Source: Epibacterium sp. Ofav1-8
Lineage (GTDB): Bacteria; Pseudomonadota; Alphaproteobacteria; Rhodobacterales; Rhodobacteraceae
Direction of reading: 5' to 3'
Assembly: GCF_022348185.1 (NCBI RefSeq)
Contig: NZ_JAKRFD010000004.1
Coordinates: 248,001-312,000 of the forward strand
DNA length: 64,000 nucleotides
Shown: in pieces, positions 9,073 to 18,260 of the stretch
Numbering within the stretch: position 1 is the first letter of the stretch
How the letters are laid out: each line of letters begins with the position of its first letter
Program-made: the position numbers and the translations under genes
Notes under the pieces: model-generated
Seen by the model: only the letters and a program-made list of their open reading frames with translations
The model's database searches: none
Told to the model about the DNA's origin: nothing

Positions 9073-9265
9073 CGGCCCGGATGCGCTCACGCTCGGCCTG
9101 TTCCTCCGGGGTGCGTTCGGCGCGCTGCGGCGGGTGATCGCCACGGCTTGATTTCTTGCCGCCGCCGCGTTTGGCGACAGCGTTGATCCCGGCGTTTACG
9201 CCCGCGTTCACCGCCCGCCCGATCAGGCGGCGCAGGACCATATTGGCGATCCGGTCAAATCCCAT
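9026..9265 (-). CDS. small basic hypothetical protein
   Basis: The 79-residue protein begins MGFDRIANMVLRRLIGRAVN with an amphipathic N-terminal helix, then GVNAGINAVAKRGGGKKSS, and ends in a highly charged Arg/Glu-rich tail (EEQAERERIRAVRQARRARR). Similar short proteins are familiar from Rhodobacteraceae but I know no function. It may be the last gene of the scpA-scpB string, 88 bases downstream of scpB. Its 3' end overlaps the convergent MFS gene. Confidence 0.65.
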   Translation of the reverse strand: MGFDRIANMVLRRLIGRAVNAGVNAGINAVAKRGGGKKSSRGDHPPQRAERTPEEQAERERIRAVRQARRARRAQRDQS

Positions 9266-9353
9266 AAAAACCTCGCTGGGGTTGCTGTGATATCAACTGC
9301 ACTCTTCCATATAGGGGCGGAGTGCGGCGATTTCTTGGCATCGCGCACATGCG

Positions 9354-10040
9354 TCAGTCCTCGTCGAACAGCTCTGGTTGTTCCTCGTCGCGGCGTTCGT
9401 CCTCGCTGTCGCCCTGACCGATGGGGAAAGCGCCCGGTGGTGGGCGGTTCTCCAAGAGCCCGGCGGCGCGCAGTTCCTTAAGCCCCGGCAGATCACGCGC
9501 GCTCTCCAGACCAAAGTGATCCAGAAAGACCGGCGTCACCACAAAGGTCACCGGCCGCCCCGGTGTCATCTTGCGCCGCCCGAGCCGGATCCACTCCATC
9601 TCCAGAAGCTGGTCGATGGTGCCGCGCGACACCGATACGCCGCGGATCTCTTCGATCTCGGCCCGGGTCACCGGCTGGTGATAGGCAATGATCGCCAGGG
9701 TCTCGATGGCGGCGCGCGACAGCTTGCGGCTTTCCACCGTTTCCTTCTGCATCAGATAGCCAAGGTCCGGGGCCGTGCGCATCGCCCAGGCCTCGCCCAC
9801 TTGCACCACCCGCACGCCGCGCCCCTCGTAACGCTTGCGCAGATGCTCCAACGCCTCGCCGGGGTTGCAACCATGCGGCATACGCGACATCAGATCGCGC
9901 ACGGTCACAGGCTCCGCACTGGCAAAGAGCACCGCCTCCACCATGCGTTCCTGTTCCGCCATGGGGGGAGCGTCAAACAGGCTGTCGCTGTCACGGCGCG
10001 GCGACTGCTGCGCGTCACTCTGGGTCTGGTCGTCCATCAA
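9354..10040 (-). CDS. scpB: segregation and condensation protein ScpB
   Basis: ScpB is the winged-helix subunit of the SMC-ScpAB condensin that organises and segregates the chromosome. The 228-residue protein has the usual core (VEAVLFASAEPVTVRDL, then ETLAIIAYHQPVTRAEIEEIRGV and RPVTFVVTPVFLDHFGL). It overlaps the upstream scpA stop by four bases, so the two are translationally coupled. A charged tail (DSEDERRDEEQPELFDED) follows the domain. Confidence 0.95.
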   Translation of the reverse strand: MMDDQTQSDAQQSPRRDSDSLFDAPPMAEQERMVEAVLFASAEPVTVRDLMSRMPHGCNPGEALEHLRKRYEGRGVRVVQVGEAWAMRTAPDLGYLMQKETVESRKLSRAAIETLAIIAYHQPVTRAEIEEIRGVSVSRGTIDQLLEMEWIRLGRRKMTPGRPVTFVVTPVFLDHFGLESARDLPGLKELRAAGLLENRPPPGAFPIGQGDSEDERRDEEQPELFDED

Positions 10041-10834
10041 TTCTCCTCTGGCCGGTTGCGCAGCTGGATCGGGGCAAATGTTTCGCTCTGGCGGATTTCC
10101 ATCTTGCCCTCCTTTACCAGTTGCAGCGAGGCGGCGAATGTGGCGGCGGTCGCCGAGCGGCGCTTGACCGGATCACTGTGCCAGCCATCCGGCAGGTAGC
10201 TCAGCATATCGGTCCAACTGCCGGTAAAGCCAAGCAGACCGCGCATGCGTTCCAGGGCTTCTTCCATGGTGAACACGCTGTCGCGGTCCATCACAAAGGG
10301 GCGGAATTCATCCTTGGTGCGGATGCGGGCATAGCCCTGCATCAGGTCGAGGAGGTTCGCCGTATAGGTCACGGTCTTGATGCGCTGCACATCCTCGGCC
10401 TGTCCCCGCGCAAAGAAATCGCGCCCCAGCCGGTCCCGCGCCATCAGCCGGGCCGCCGCATCGCGCATGGCCTGCAAACGCTCCAGCTGAAACGCCAGAT
10501 GTGCGGCCAGTTCCTCACCTGAGGGGCCTTCCTCTTCGGGGTCCGGGGGCAGCAGCAGGCGGGATTTCAGGAACGCCAGCCAGGCCGCCATCACCAGATA
10601 GTCGGCCGCCAGCTCGATGCGCAGCTCCTTGGCCTTTTCCACAAACGTCAGGTACTGGCGCGCCAGCTCATAAACCGAGATCTGGCGCAGATCCACCTTC
10701 TGCGTGCGCGACAGCGTCAGCAGCAGATCAAGCGGCCCTTCAAAGCCCTGCACATCCACGATCAGCGCCTCGGCTTCGAGCCGCTCCTCGACCGTCAGTG
10801 TGTCCTCTGGAAATAGCGAGTCTTCGTCAGCCAT
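10037..10834 (-). CDS. scpA: segregation and condensation protein ScpA
   Basis: ScpA is the kleisin that bridges SMC heads. The protein shows the typical N-terminal FEGPLDLLLTLSRTQKVDL, YLVMAAWLAFLKSRLLLP and a C-terminal winged-helix region (VKRRSATAATFAASLQLVKEGKMEI). The frame is open to 10915, but the ATG at 10834 (MADEDSLFPEDT) gives 265 residues, matching the family and overlapping the end of nagZ by only eight bases. It is coupled to scpB. Confidence 0.94.
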   Translation of the reverse strand: MADEDSLFPEDTLTVEERLEAEALIVDVQGFEGPLDLLLTLSRTQKVDLRQISVYELARQYLTFVEKAKELRIELAADYLVMAAWLAFLKSRLLLPPDPEEEGPSGEELAAHLAFQLERLQAMRDAAARLMARDRLGRDFFARGQAEDVQRIKTVTYTANLLDLMQGYARIRTKDEFRPFVMDRDSVFTMEEALERMRGLLGFTGSWTDMLSYLPDGWHSDPVKRRSATAATFAASLQLVKEGKMEIRQSETFAPIQLRNRPEEN

Positions 10835-11936
10835 ATACCTGTCCGCCCATGAGGGCAGATAGTTCCGCTTCCACCGCCTCGGTGTCAAGCGCAGCAGGGG
10901 TTTGGCGGCAGGCAAGAGCCGCCTCGGCGCGCCGTTGTGCGGCGTCAGTCATCAGGCCGGCAGCCTCCACAACGGCAGCACGCGCCGCCAGCGAGGAGTT
11001 GCAGAACAGCGCAACATCACAGCCTGCATCGAGGGATGCCCTCGCAATTACCCCGGCCGCCATATCTGGATCGTCTGGCCGCAGGCCGGACAGCGCCCGA
11101 CCCTCCCCCTGGGAGGGCGCTTCGTCCCCACCCAGGCTCGGGCGTTGTTCTGGTTGCTGAAGCTCAGGTGCCCACAAGGCCTTCATCGAGATGTCATCCG
11201 TCATCACCAGACCATCATAGCCCAGTTCCTGCCGGATCACCTGCATCATCACAGGCGAGAGCGTCGCCGGGCGCGGATCAAACGCGTCGTAAACCAGATG
11301 CGCCGTCATCGCCATCGGCAGGTCGTTGAGCGGCGTGAAGGCAGCAAAATCCTCGGCCCGCAGCACCTCAGCTGAGGCTGTCACATGTGGCAGATCATGG
11401 TGGCTGTCCATGGTGGAGCGCCCATGTCCGGGGATATGTTTCATCACCGGCACCACGCCCCCGTCCAGATGCCCCTCGGCACAGGCGCGGGCAATGGCGG
11501 CCACATCGGCGGCATCGGTCCCGTAGCACCGATTGCGCAAGAAGAGATGCGTCCCCGCACCCGCGACATCCGCCAGCGGCGCACAATTGCTGTCGATGCC
11601 AAGGTCGTGCAGTTCCGCCGCAATCAGCCGGGCCCGCAGATACATCGCCCGCATCGGGTCAGAGGCTGCCTCCACATGATCCAGCGCCGGACGCCACTCG
11701 CGCGCAAGCGGCGCGCGCAGCCGCTGCACCCGGCCTCCTTCCTGATCAATGGTGATCAGACAGTCATGCCCCGCCGCCGCGCGAAAATCATCACACAGCG
11801 CGCGCAGCTGATCGGCGCTGTCGATATTGCGGGCAAAGAGGATAAAGCCAAAAGGCGCTGCCTCGCGGAACAGCGCCTTTTCATCAGCCGTCAGACGCAG
11901 ACCTTCTGCGTCGAGGATCGTCGCGCCAAACCGCAT
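10827..11936 (-). CDS. nagZ: beta-N-acetylhexosaminidase NagZ (GH3), with in-frame repeat insert
   Basis: NagZ removes GlcNAc from anhydro-muropeptides during peptidoglycan recycling in the cytoplasm. Seen: QEGGRVQRL (residues 65-73), KHIPGHG with the catalytic loop DSHHD (166-181) and the nucleophile motif TDDISMKAL (246-254). Immediately after this motif lies an unusual segment of roughly 35 residues (about 257-292), rich in Pro, Gly and Gln, before the normal VIARASLDAGCD continues. Residues about 263-285 are encoded by a GC-rich palindromic element whose extragenic twin lies near 30712. The insert keeps frame, so the enzyme is probably functional with an enlarged surface loop. The gene sits between the SPOR protein and scpA. 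Confidence 0.93.
   Translation of the reverse strand: MRFGATILDAEGLRLTADEKALFREAAPFGFILFARNIDSADQLRALCDDFRAAAGHDCLITIDQEGGRVQRLRAPLAREWRPALDHVEAASDPMRAMYLRARLIAAELHDLGIDSNCAPLADVAGAGTHLFLRNRCYGTDAADVAAIARACAEGHLDGGVVPVMKHIPGHGRSTMDSHHDLPHVTASAEVLRAEDFAAFTPLNDLPMAMTAHLVYDAFDPRPATLSPVMMQVIRQELGYDGLVMTDDISMKALWAPELQQPEQRPSLGGDEAPSQGEGRALSGLRPDDPDMAAGVIARASLDAGCDVALFCNSSLAARAAVVEAAGLMTDAAQRRAEAALACRQTPAALDTEAVEAELSALMGGQVYG
11083..11150 (-). repeat. type II palindromic element inside nagZ
   Basis: CAGGCCGGACAGCGCCCGAC matches CAGGCCGGGCAGCGCCCGAC at 30712 with one difference. The following bases also match (TGGG-GGGCGCTT, then TCGGGC near the end). CAGCGCCCGA pairs with TCGGGCGTTG with one wobble, enclosing a GC-rich inner hairpin. 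It lies wholly within the nagZ reading frame. Confidence 0.75.
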
Positions 11937-11940
11937 CGGC

Positions 11941-13251
11941 TCAGCGCATCGTCACAGGGATACAATCCGCATTGCCCGCCACCAGGGCCGAGCAGAAGCG
12001 ACGCGCGTCCGACAGGTCCTCGAACCCATGGGCGCGCAGACGGTAGAAAATCCGGCCACCGCTCTCGGCACGCTGCACCACGCGGGATTTATCGTCAAAG
12101 AACTCGCCAAATTTGCCGCTGATCCGGGTCCATTCGCTGCGCGCAACCTCGGCGCTCTCATAAGCGCCCAGCTGTGCCAGCCGGGTGCCCACGGCAAGGC
12201 TCTTGGGGTCGACCTCCGCCGCGGCGCTGCGTTGCGGCGCAGCGCTCTCGTTTGCGGCCACGGGAGCAGGCGCAAAACGGGCCGGCCGGACAAGCGGACG
12301 CGGCGTGACGCGCACGCCGGGGGCATTGCGCACGGCTGCGGGCACTTTGGTCGCATCGATCGAGGCCACCGTGGCACCGTCCAGCGGTTCCGGCTGCACG
12401 ATCGCCGCAGAGGTCTCGCGCAGATCCTCAAGCGGCACCGCCCCGTCGGTCAGGGACGCCACCAGCGCGTCGATATCGTTGCTGCGCTGCTCGATCGGAG
12501 AGACATCCGCTTCGGGCGTCTCGGAGGTTTGCGCAACCTCGGCCGCCGCGGCTTCCAGCGCCGCTTCTTCTTCGGCCGCTTCGGTCAGGGTCGGCACGGG
12601 TTGGTCGTCCTCGGTCAGGGCAATCGCCTGCGGGGCAAGCCGCAGCGTGTCGGCGGGATCCTCGGCGATGCCGTTGGCCGCGACCGCGTTCACCGCCAGC
12701 CCCTGATGATCCGCCAGCTCGCCACCGGGATCTTCGGGCGCCACCCGCATCGGGCCGGACACCGCGCTCACCACGGGAACGCCAGAGACATCGCGCATGA
12801 TCAGCTTGTAGCCCCAGACAGAGATGCTCACCACCAGCGCGATCGAGGCTGCAGCGCCCAGGAACGCGGCCATGCGGCCCAGCTCTCCGCGGCCCGCTTG
12901 CGGGGCAAACAGCTCTTCCTCGTCGCCGCCATAGCCATCGCCATAGTCGCCGACATAGTCATACCCCGCATCCGGGTAGCCATCCGCCGCCGCATAGGCG
13001 CCCGCGGAGCCGCCACCGGCACCGGCGCCGGAAAAGGTTCCGACGTTTACCGATGGGGACGGGCTGAGGCCAAAGCTGGGATAGGGTGTTTCCGGCACCG
13101 CCGCCTCGACCATGGGGTCCGCCGGGGCTGGCGCGGGCTCTGCCGCGCGAGAGTATTGATGAGAGGAAAACGGATCGAAGGCCACGCCCCCGTTATCACC
13201 ATCGCCATTTGAAGAGGGGGCGCTGGCGCCCACCTGTGCAAAATATGCCAT
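11941..13251 (-). CDS. SPOR-domain membrane protein
   Basis: The 436-residue protein has a low-complexity N-terminal cytoplasmic region with many Gly and Tyr (about residues 80-115), one membrane segment (MAAFLGAAASIALVVSISVW), a long Ala/Glu-rich periplasmic linker and a C-terminal SPOR domain (LAVGTRLAQLGAYESAEVAR through RAHGFEDLSDARRFCSALV). SPOR domains bind glycan strands stripped of stem peptides at the septum, so a role in cell division or envelope remodelling is likely. It lies between argS and nagZ, an order typical of Rhodobacterales. Confidence 0.9.
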   Translation of the reverse strand: MAYFAQVGASAPSSNGDGDNGGVAFDPFSSHQYSRAAEPAPAPADPMVEAAVPETPYPSFGLSPSPSVNVGTFSGAGAGGGSAGAYAAADGYPDAGYDYVGDYGDGYGGDEEELFAPQAGRGELGRMAAFLGAAASIALVVSISVWGYKLIMRDVSGVPVVSAVSGPMRVAPEDPGGELADHQGLAVNAVAANGIAEDPADTLRLAPQAIALTEDDQPVPTLTEAAEEEAALEAAAAEVAQTSETPEADVSPIEQRSNDIDALVASLTDGAVPLEDLRETSAAIVQPEPLDGATVASIDATKVPAAVRNAPGVRVTPRPLVRPARFAPAPVAANESAAPQRSAAAEVDPKSLAVGTRLAQLGAYESAEVARSEWTRISGKFGEFFDDKSRVVQRAESGGRIFYRLRAHGFEDLSDARRFCSALVAGNADCIPVTMR

Positions 13252-13361
13252 ATCCGCCTCACTGCCCTTGTGTCACAGGCGGCCCGCCTGAAATCCGGCG
13301 GGGCCACTGTGCATCGGGTCTCTTGATCTGCCTCGATCCGGCGGTTCGGGTGACTTTGGTG

Positions 13362-15104
13362 TCACATCTCCTGCGCCGGTTTGACGCCAAGAATACCAAG
13401 CCCGGCGGAAATGACAATGGAAACAGCCCGCGCCAGCGCCAAATTGGCATGTGTTGCCGATTGGCTGCTCTCATTAACAAATCGTAAACTTTCTTCAGAT
13501 TTGCCAAGGTGGTACAGCCCGTGCAGATCGGACGCCAGATCATAGAGGAAGAAGGCGATCCGGTGCGGTTCATTGGTGCGCGCGGCGATCTCCACCTGGC
13601 GCGGCCACTCGGCGACTTTCCGCGCAACCGACAGCTGCGCCTCATGTGTGAGCAGGCTCAGGTCCGCCGCGTTCAGCGTCGCATCATCGCAGGCGATCCC
13701 CGCCTCGCCCGCCTTGCGCAGGGTCGAGCAGATCCGCGCATTCGCATATTGCACGTAGAACACCGGGTTGTCCTTGGACTGCTCCAGCGCCTTGTCGAGA
13801 TCAAAGTCAAAGCCCTGATCGTTCTTGCGTGTCAGCAGCATGAACCGGGTGACATCCGAGCCGACGGCATCAACCACATCGCGCAGGGTGACAAAGGTCC
13901 CTGCCCGTTTGGACATCTTGAATTCCTGCCCGTCCTTGAACAGCTTCACCAGCTGGCAGAGCTTGATATCCAGCGGCACCTGACCATCGGACAGCGCCGA
14001 CACCGCCGCCTTCATCCGTTTGACATAGCCACCGTGATCGGCACCAAAGATGTCGATCAGCATGTCAAAACCGCGGCTGACCTTGTCATAGTGATAGGCG
14101 ATGTCGGGCGCAAAGTAGGTCCAGGCGCCATCGGATTTCTTCACCGGACGGTCGACGTCGTCGCCGTGTTCGGTGGACTTGAACAGGGTCTGCTCGCGCG
14201 GCTCCCAATCGTCGGGTTTCTTGCCCTTCGGCGGCTCCAGCACGCCCTCGTAGATCAGCCCCTTCGCCTCCAGGCTCTCCAGCGCCGCTTCGATCCGCCC
14301 GGTGCCATAGAGGGATTTCTCCGAATAGAAGACATCCATCTTCACGCCCAAGAGGCCGAGATCCGCACGGATCAGATCCATCATCATCTCGGTGGCAAAC
14401 GCGCGCACCTGTTCCAGCCAGACATCCTCGGGCTGGCCGACAAAGGTATCGCCGAATTTCTCCTTCAGCGCCGCGCCGACGTCCTTGAGGTATTCGCCGG
14501 GATAGGTGCCATCGGGGAATTCCACGGTCTGGCCATGGGCCTCCAGATACCGCAGATAGGCGGAGCGGGCGAGCACATCGACCTGCGCGCCGCCATCATT
14601 GATGTAGTATTCGCGGGTGACGTCATAGCCTGCATAGTCCAGCAGGCTCGCCAGCGCGTCGCCAAAGACCGCACCGCGGGTGTGGCCCACATGCAAGGGC
14701 CCCGTCGGGTTGGCGGAGACATATTCGACGTTGACCTTCTTGCCCTGCCCCATGTCGGAGCGACCATAGGCCTCGCCCTCATGCAGCGCCTTGCCCAGCA
14801 CGCTTTGCCAGACCGTCAGATCCAGCCGCAGGTTCAGGAACCCCGGCCCCGCCACCTCGGCAGAGGTGATGCGCGCATCCTGCGCCAGCTTTGTGGCCAG
14901 CGCCTCGGCAATGTCGCGCGGCTTGCTCTTGGCGGGTTTCGCCAGCACCATCGCCGCATTGGTCGCCATGTCGCCATGCGCCGCATCTCGGGGCGGCTCC
15001 ACGGTCACATTGGCAAAATCGAGCCCCTCCGGCAGCGTGCCCTCAGCCGTCATGGCCGCGAGGCTGTCGATCACAAGCGTACGAATATCGGTAAAGAGGT
15101 TCAT
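13362..15104 (-). CDS. argS: arginyl-tRNA synthetase
   Basis: The 580-residue class I synthetase charges tRNA-Arg. Seen: the HIGH-type motif [12 protein letters not shown], the KMSKR loop in [11 protein letters not shown] and the C-terminal anticodon-binding DALR region (RVVE-type helices near RNASAR-like ends, here [15 protein letters not shown]). Length matches alphaproteobacterial ArgS. It is downstream of the YciI gene and upstream of the SPOR gene on the same strand. Confidence 0.97.
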   Translation of the reverse strand: MNLFTDIRTLVIDSLAAMTAEGTLPEGLDFANVTVEPPRDAAHGDMATNAAMVLAKPAKSKPRDIAEALATKLAQDARITSAEVAGPGFLNLRLDLTVWQSVLGKALHEGEAYGRSDMGQGKKVNVEYVSANPTGPLHVGHTRGAVFGDALASLLDYAGYDVTREYYINDGGAQVDVLARSAYLRYLEAHGQTVEFPDGTYPGEYLKDVGAALKEKFGDTFVGQPEDVWLEQVRAFATEMMMDLIRADLGLLGVKMDVFYSEKSLYGTGRIEAALESLEAKGLIYEGVLEPPKGKKPDDWEPREQTLFKSTEHGDDVDRPVKKSDGAWTYFAPDIAYHYDKVSRGFDMLIDIFGADHGGYVKRMKAAVSALSDGQVPLDIKLCQLVKLFKDGQEFKMSKRAGTFVTLRDVVDAVGSDVTRFMLLTRKNDQGFDFDLDKALEQSKDNPVFYVQYANARICSTLRKAGEAGIACDDATLNAADLSLLTHEAQLSVARKVAEWPRQVEIAARTNEPHRIAFFLYDLASDLHGLYHLGKSEESLRFVNESSQSATHANLALARAVSIVISAGLGILGVKPAQEM

Positions 15105-15175
15105 ATCTGGCGTCCCATAGGTATCAGCCTCTGCGGATACCGAGGGGCGCGCTCAGGGTCAACCGTCGAAGCGGC

Positions 15176-15475
15176 TCAGCGCAGGAGCCGGACCAGCGGG
15201 TCCTGCTCTGTCTCCCTGCGGATCACCGGACGGCGCAGCCCGGCCACGAAATAGGGATCGCGCTGGATCAGCCGCATCACATCCTGCCGGGTCTCGGCCT
15301 CGACGGTCCAGATGGCGCCGGGAAAATCCTGCATCGGCGTCAGGGCCAGCGGGCCGCCGATCTGCAATCCCGGGCAGGCGCGCACAAATGCGATATGCGC
15401 GGCACGGCGCGCCGGATCGGTCCTCAGCGCCGAGACGCCGTCACTGTCCTCGAATGTCACAATCCAACACGGCAT
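15176..15475 (-). CDS. YciI-family protein
   Basis: The 99-residue protein (start MPCWIVTFEDSDG at 15475) has the YciI/ferredoxin-like fold signature: an early His (RRAAHIAFVRAC), GGPLALTP and GAIWTVEAETRQDVMRLIQRDPYF. YciI proteins are small dimeric enzymes or regulators of unknown substrate. The frame continues upstream to 15523 but the ATG chosen fits the family start. It lies between dgt and argS. Confidence 0.87.
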   Translation of the reverse strand: MPCWIVTFEDSDGVSALRTDPARRAAHIAFVRACPGLQIGGPLALTPMQDFPGAIWTVEAETRQDVMRLIQRDPYFVAGLRRPVIRRETEQDPLVRLLR

Positions 15476-15561
15476 GAGCGGTCCTTTCGCTCCTGCATGT
15501 GAAACAGCACGCGCGCCGCGCATAGGGCCAGCGGCACGTCATGATAGCGCCAGTTGCCCGG

Positions 15562-16713
15562 TCAGCTGGCCAACTCGCCAAGCGCCAAGCGGTCATAGAG
15601 TTGCAGCGCAAAGCGATCCGTCATCCCGGCGATATAGTCCGACACGATCCGCGCCCGATCCGTTTCGGTCTCGGCCCGGCCGATCTCCTCGTGCCAGCGC
15701 TCCGGCATCGCCATCGTGTTCTTGAGGTAATAGGCAAACAGCGCCTTCACCACCACGGCGACGCGCTCGCGTACCACCATCACCGAAGGCGCGCGGTACA
15801 TGCGCGTGAACATGAACGCCCGCAGTTCCTTCAACTGGGCCCAGACCTCGTCCGAGAACGTGACCACCGCATGATCGAGCGCCCGGATCTCTTCGACCGA
15901 CTGCGCAGCGGAGGCGGCGATCTTGGCCCTTGATGTGTCGATCACGTCGCTCACCATCACACCGAAAAAGCGGCGCAGCGCCTCGTGACGACGGCGGTTC
16001 TTGTCGAGGCCGGGGTATTTGGCATCCACCTCCGCATAGGCCGGCGCGATGATCGACAGGCTGCACACATCGTCATCGTTGAACAGGCCCGCGCGCAGCC
16101 CGTCATGCAGATCATGGTGGTTATAGGCGATGTCATCCGCCAATGCCGCCACCTGTGCCTCGGCGCTGGCATGGGTGTGCAGCTCCAGATCGATCCCGTT
16201 GTTGCAGGCCGCCAGCGCCCAGGGCAGCTCGCCCACCACGGGGCCGTTGTGCTTGGCAATCGCCTCCAGCGTCTCCCATGTCAGGTTCAGCCCATCAAAT
16301 TCGGCGTAGTGCTTTTCCAGCGCGGTCACGATGCGGATCGCCTGCGCATTGTGGTCAAAGCCGCCGTAAGGCGCCATCATCTCGTGCAGCGCATCCTCGC
16401 CGGTGTGGCCAAAGGGCGTGTGACCCAGATCATGTGCCAGCGCCACGGCCTCGGTGAGCTCCTGATTGAGCCCCAGCGCCCCCGCAATGGTACGCCCCAC
16501 CTGCGCCACCTCGATCGAATGGGTCAGACGGGTGCGGTAATTGTCGCCCTCATGCTCGACAAAGACCTGTGTTTTGTGCTTTAGCCGCCGAAAGGCGCTG
16601 GCATGGATAATCCGGTCCCGGTCCCGTTGGAACGGCGAGCGAAAACTGCTCTCTTCCTCGGAAACGGATCGCCCGCGCGAACGGTCGGGCATGGTGGCAT
16701 AGGGCGCGTACAT
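15562..16713 (-). CDS. dgt: deoxyguanosinetriphosphate triphosphohydrolase-like protein
   Basis: This HD-domain hydrolase of 383 residues cleaves dNTPs to the nucleoside and triphosphate. The metal-binding motif is intact: TRLTHSIEVAQVGRTIAG, then AHDLGHTPFGHTGED, and later DDIAYNHHDLHDG. The N-terminal SEEESSFRSPFQRDRDRIIH is typical of the type 2 dGTPase-like family. It is divergent from the IscA/ErpA gene and begins the minus-strand run dgt-yciI-argS-SPOR-nagZ-scpA-scpB. Confidence 0.94.
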   Translation of the reverse strand: MYAPYATMPDRSRGRSVSEEESSFRSPFQRDRDRIIHASAFRRLKHKTQVFVEHEGDNYRTRLTHSIEVAQVGRTIAGALGLNQELTEAVALAHDLGHTPFGHTGEDALHEMMAPYGGFDHNAQAIRIVTALEKHYAEFDGLNLTWETLEAIAKHNGPVVGELPWALAACNNGIDLELHTHASAEAQVAALADDIAYNHHDLHDGLRAGLFNDDDVCSLSIIAPAYAEVDAKYPGLDKNRRRHEALRRFFGVMVSDVIDTSRAKIAASAAQSVEEIRALDHAVVTFSDEVWAQLKELRAFMFTRMYRAPSVMVVRERVAVVVKALFAYYLKNTMAMPERWHEEIGRAETETDRARIVSDYIAGMTDRFALQLYDRLALGELAS

Positions 16714-16803
16714 GTGTTTCTTTTCCCCGGCAAATCTTGTCGCCTCGCGCGCACCTTTCTATATTTGACCTGACGCTGCAACACGCCATCGGAGAAAACC
16801 AGC

Positions 16804-17127
16804 ATGCAACTGCCCCCAAAAGTGACGGATCGCGCCTTTGACCGGCTCGCCGAAATCGGCGCAGCGGATCAGGGCCAGGCCCTGCGCATCGCGGTCGAAG
16901 GCGGCGGCTGCTCGGGCTTTCAGTATGAAATCGCGCTCGACACGCCAAATTCCGACGACCTCGTGCTCGAAGGCAAGGGTCAGAAGGTCGTCGTCGACGA
17001 GATCTCCCTGCCCTTCCTGGAGAATGCGGTGATCGACTTTACCGAGGAACTGATCGGCGCACGCTTTACGATCGAGAACCCCAACGCCACCTCCAGCTGC
17101 GGCTGCGGCACGTCGTTTTCGATGTAA
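16804..17127 (+). CDS. erpA: A-type iron-sulfur carrier protein (ErpA/IscA)
   Basis: The 107-residue protein has the three conserved cysteines of A-type carriers: one in EGGGCSGFQY and two in SSCGCGTSF near the C-terminus. It delivers [2Fe-2S] or [4Fe-4S] clusters to apo-proteins. The genomic position divergent from dgt is common in Rhodobacteraceae. ErpA versus IscA cannot be decided from sequence alone; no isc or suf genes are nearby. Confidence 0.9.
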   Translation: MQLPPKVTDRAFDRLAEIGAADQGQALRIAVEGGGCSGFQYEIALDTPNSDDLVLEGKGQKVVVDEISLPFLENAVIDFTEELIGARFTIENPNATSSCGCGTSFSM

Positions 17128-17155
17128 CGCGCTTGCGCCGCCACGGCTTGGGTCC

Positions 17156-17181
17156 GGCTGAGGTGCCCGGGCACCTCAGCC
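17156..17181. repeat. 26-bp perfect palindrome
   Basis: GGCTGAGGTGCCC (17156-17168) is followed immediately by its exact reverse complement with no loop. It lies in the convergent gap between erpA and the EamA exporter. It may serve as a bidirectional terminator or protein-binding site; there is no T-run. Confidence 0.8.
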
Positions 17182-17276
17182 GCCAGGACAGGATGTGGTC
17201 CGTATATCCAGCGCGTGACCAACCGTCGCTCGGGCGCTGATCGCAGTCACAGACAAACGCGCAGACCGGCTGACGC

Positions 17277-18260
17277 TCAGCGCCCGGCCCGCCAGGTGCC
17301 ACGGCGCCGCGCCCGGCCCGTGGATACGATATTGCGCGCCTGCGTCCGCCGCCGACCACCGCCGGGCACTGCGGGCAGGCGTGGCTTAGGCTGTGCCGCG
17401 GCGCGCGCGGCCTGCGCCTGGTCCCACACCAGGAACACACCGGAGGCCGCGACCACCGCCATGCCCAGATAGGTCGTCACCGGCGGCACCTCGCCGAAGG
17501 CGACCAGCCCGATCAACGCCATCCAGACAAATTGCAGGTTCAGCAACGGTGTCACGGTATAGGCAGGCAGATGCCGCAGCGCCAGCACCAGCAGCCAGCG
17601 CGCGCCAAACAGCAACACCGCATAGGCGCCCACCCAGGCCAGATCCGTCGCCGTCATCGGCTTCCAGACAAAGGGCAGCATGCAGAGCATCACCAGCCCC
17701 AGCGTCAGGTTCGGATAGAACACCTGCGCCAGCACATTGCCGTCATAGCGGCTGATATAGCGCGCCATGACGATGGACAGGGTTCCGAAACTCATGCCGG
17801 CCATCGCCATCGCCGAGCCGGTGAACGCGCCCATATGCACCCCCGGGTGCATCACCAGCAACCCGATGCCGCCGAGGCAGATCGCCAGCCAGACCGCAGG
17901 CCGGATGCGCTCTTTCAGGATCAGACCGGACAGCACCGCCGCCATCAACGGCATGAGCGCGACAAAGACAAACACCTCGGCCAGGGCCAGATACCGGAAG
18001 GCAAAGTAGAAGCTGGTGCAGGCCAGAACGGTTGCCACCGCCCGCACCGCCATCGCGCGCGGACACTGTGTCCGAAGGCGCTCGGGATGTCCCTGCATCC
18101 GGCTGGCCACCAGGCAGAACCCCGCCACCAGCAGGCCGGAGACGGCAAACAGCTGCGCCGGCGCAAACCCCGTGGCGATCAACTTGGTGATCCCATCGGC
18201 ACCGGCAATCAGGCCGGTGTAGATCAGAACCGCCAGAACCCCAAAGGCGACCGGACTCAT
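17277..18260 (-). CDS. EamA/DMT-family transporter
   Basis: This 327-residue inner-membrane protein has ten hydrophobic segments in two EamA halves (for example ALAEVFVFVALMPLMAAVLS with EFVF-type features and LNLQFVWMALIGLVAFGEVP). Such proteins export metabolites or take up nucleotide sugars and amino acids. Its ATG overlaps the TGA of the upstream 354-residue gene by four bases, so it belongs to the operon that starts with the SSTC-repeat peptide; I infer it exports the product. The last 38 or so residues are an unusual Arg-rich tail (GGGRRRTQARNIV) beyond the normal DMT end. Confidence 0.88.
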   Translation of the reverse strand: MSPVAFGVLAVLIYTGLIAGADGITKLIATGFAPAQLFAVSGLLVAGFCLVASRMQGHPERLRTQCPRAMAVRAVATVLACTSFYFAFRYLALAEVFVFVALMPLMAAVLSGLILKERIRPAVWLAICLGGIGLLVMHPGVHMGAFTGSAMAMAGMSFGTLSIVMARYISRYDGNVLAQVFYPNLTLGLVMLCMLPFVWKPMTATDLAWVGAYAVLLFGARWLLVLALRHLPAYTVTPLLNLQFVWMALIGLVAFGEVPPVTTYLGMAVVAASGVFLVWDQAQAARAAAQPKPRLPAVPGGGRRRTQARNIVSTGRARRRGTWRAGR

